Shown: in pieces, positions 63,730-64,000 of the stretch
Layout of the letters: each line of letters opens with the position of its first letter
How positions within the stretch are numbered: the stretch's first letter is position 1
Source: Streptococcus varani
Lineage (GTDB): Bacteria > Bacillota > Bacilli > Lactobacillales > Streptococcaceae
Assembly: GCF_001375655.1 (NCBI RefSeq)
Contig: NZ_CTEN01000004.1
Coordinates: forward strand, 186,001-250,000
Length of the DNA: 64,000 nt
Direction: 5' to 3'
Translations under genes and position numbers: made by a program
The notes under the pieces: model-generated
Database searches by the model: none
What the model was told of the DNA's origin: nothing
Seen by the model: the letters and a program-made list of their open reading frames with translations, nothing else

Positions 63730-64000
63730 TAGTTTTTCTCTCCAAACATAGCAAAATTCCAGTCCGTTTTTTCCACTAAAATAGCGACAAATTTTTCCAA
63801 ATATTCTTGGTCAATGGCATCATAATCTGCTTTTAGGTGTGAATCCAAGTCCAAAACACCCAAGAGTTGCCCATTTTTCACCATGGGAAGAACAATCTCA
63901 GACATGGCTGCCGCATCACAAGAAATGTAGTTGGCATGACTGGTCACATCGTCTACAATAATCGTTTTCTGCGTTTGGGCTGATTCCCCACAAACTCCCT
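63729..64000 (-). CDS. Free methionine-(R)-sulfoxide reductase, GAF domain (5' end outside the window)
   Basis: The visible frame continues open to the window edge. It reads [20 protein letters not shown], then [20 protein letters not shown] and [15 protein letters not shown]. These match the catalytic cysteine contexts of fRMsr/YebR-type GAF proteins (GVCG and I-x-C-D). The apparent Met at 63947 is an internal GTG, not the start. It reduces free Met-R-sulfoxide. It is coupled to dnaX through TAATG. Confidence 0.88.
   Translation of the reverse strand, partial: GVCGESAQTQKTIIVDDVTSHANYISCDAAAMSEIVLPMVKNGQLLGVLDLDSHLKADYDAIDQEYLEKFVAILVEKTDWNFAMFGEKN

Overview
The window looks like the chromosome of a mitis-group Streptococcus (pneumoniae/mitis/oralis/sanguinis type). 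The evidence is the low GC content, consensus sigma-A promoters, the hprK-lgt-DUF948-YtxH block, the murA-map-yihY and birA-DUF3272-dnaX blocks, a preQ1-II riboswitch before queT, an ISL3-family element close to IS1167, and proteins with GBS Bsp-like repeats. Species cannot be fixed from the sequence alone.

Region 1 (1-9868, all minus strand) is part of an anaerobic cobalamin (B12) island. The gene order is pduV/eutP-like GTPase, cobD, pduX, cobT, pduO-type adenosyltransferase, cbiA, cbiB, two tandem cbiC paralogues, cbiD, cbiE (runs off the left edge). The two CbiC copies have lost different conserved motifs. Two strong promoters each feed a short structured leader ending in an intrinsic terminator (before cbiA, and between cobD and pduX). 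About 680 bp without a gene follow, and then an intact IS982-family element with an 8-bp target duplication marks the island edge.

Region 2 (11.7-21.7 kb) is ordinary core chromosome: two U32 tRNA-hydroxylation proteins, small membrane proteins, lgt, hprK, a PspC-domain protein, sprT-like and tex.

Region 3 (21.7-43.0 kb) is a consolidated host-N-glycan utilisation locus. It holds a cytosolic GH2 beta-galactosidase, a YesMN-type two-component system with a DUF624 protein, an oligosaccharide ABC importer, a ROK protein, GH92, GH84, a GntR/LacI-type regulator, GH125 and GH38. The importer promoter carries three 21-bp-phased direct repeats placed for an AraC-type response regulator. The regulator gene has five tandem Shine-Dalgarno copies, and several catabolite-repression-like sites are present.

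Region 4 (43.0-52.4 kb) is core: queT with its riboswitch, a B3/B4-domain protein, yihY, map, an acetyltransferase, murA, a split small membrane protein, two GyrI-like-domain genes and metK. Decayed short interspersed repeats lie between them, one nested in another.

Region 5 (52.9-57.7 kb) is a secreted Bsp-repeat/CHAP surface protein gene cut by an ISL3-family element, which itself carries an exact 682-bp internal tandem duplication. Region 6 (57.8-64 kb) is core: comEB, a zinc metalloprotease, an M42 aminopeptidase, birA, DUF3272, dnaX and a partial free-methionine sulfoxide reductase. Four genes (trhP1-like, tex, birA, DUF3272) have an extended -10 box only 6-7 nt before their ATG and no Shine-Dalgarno sequence, so they are candidate leaderless mRNAs.
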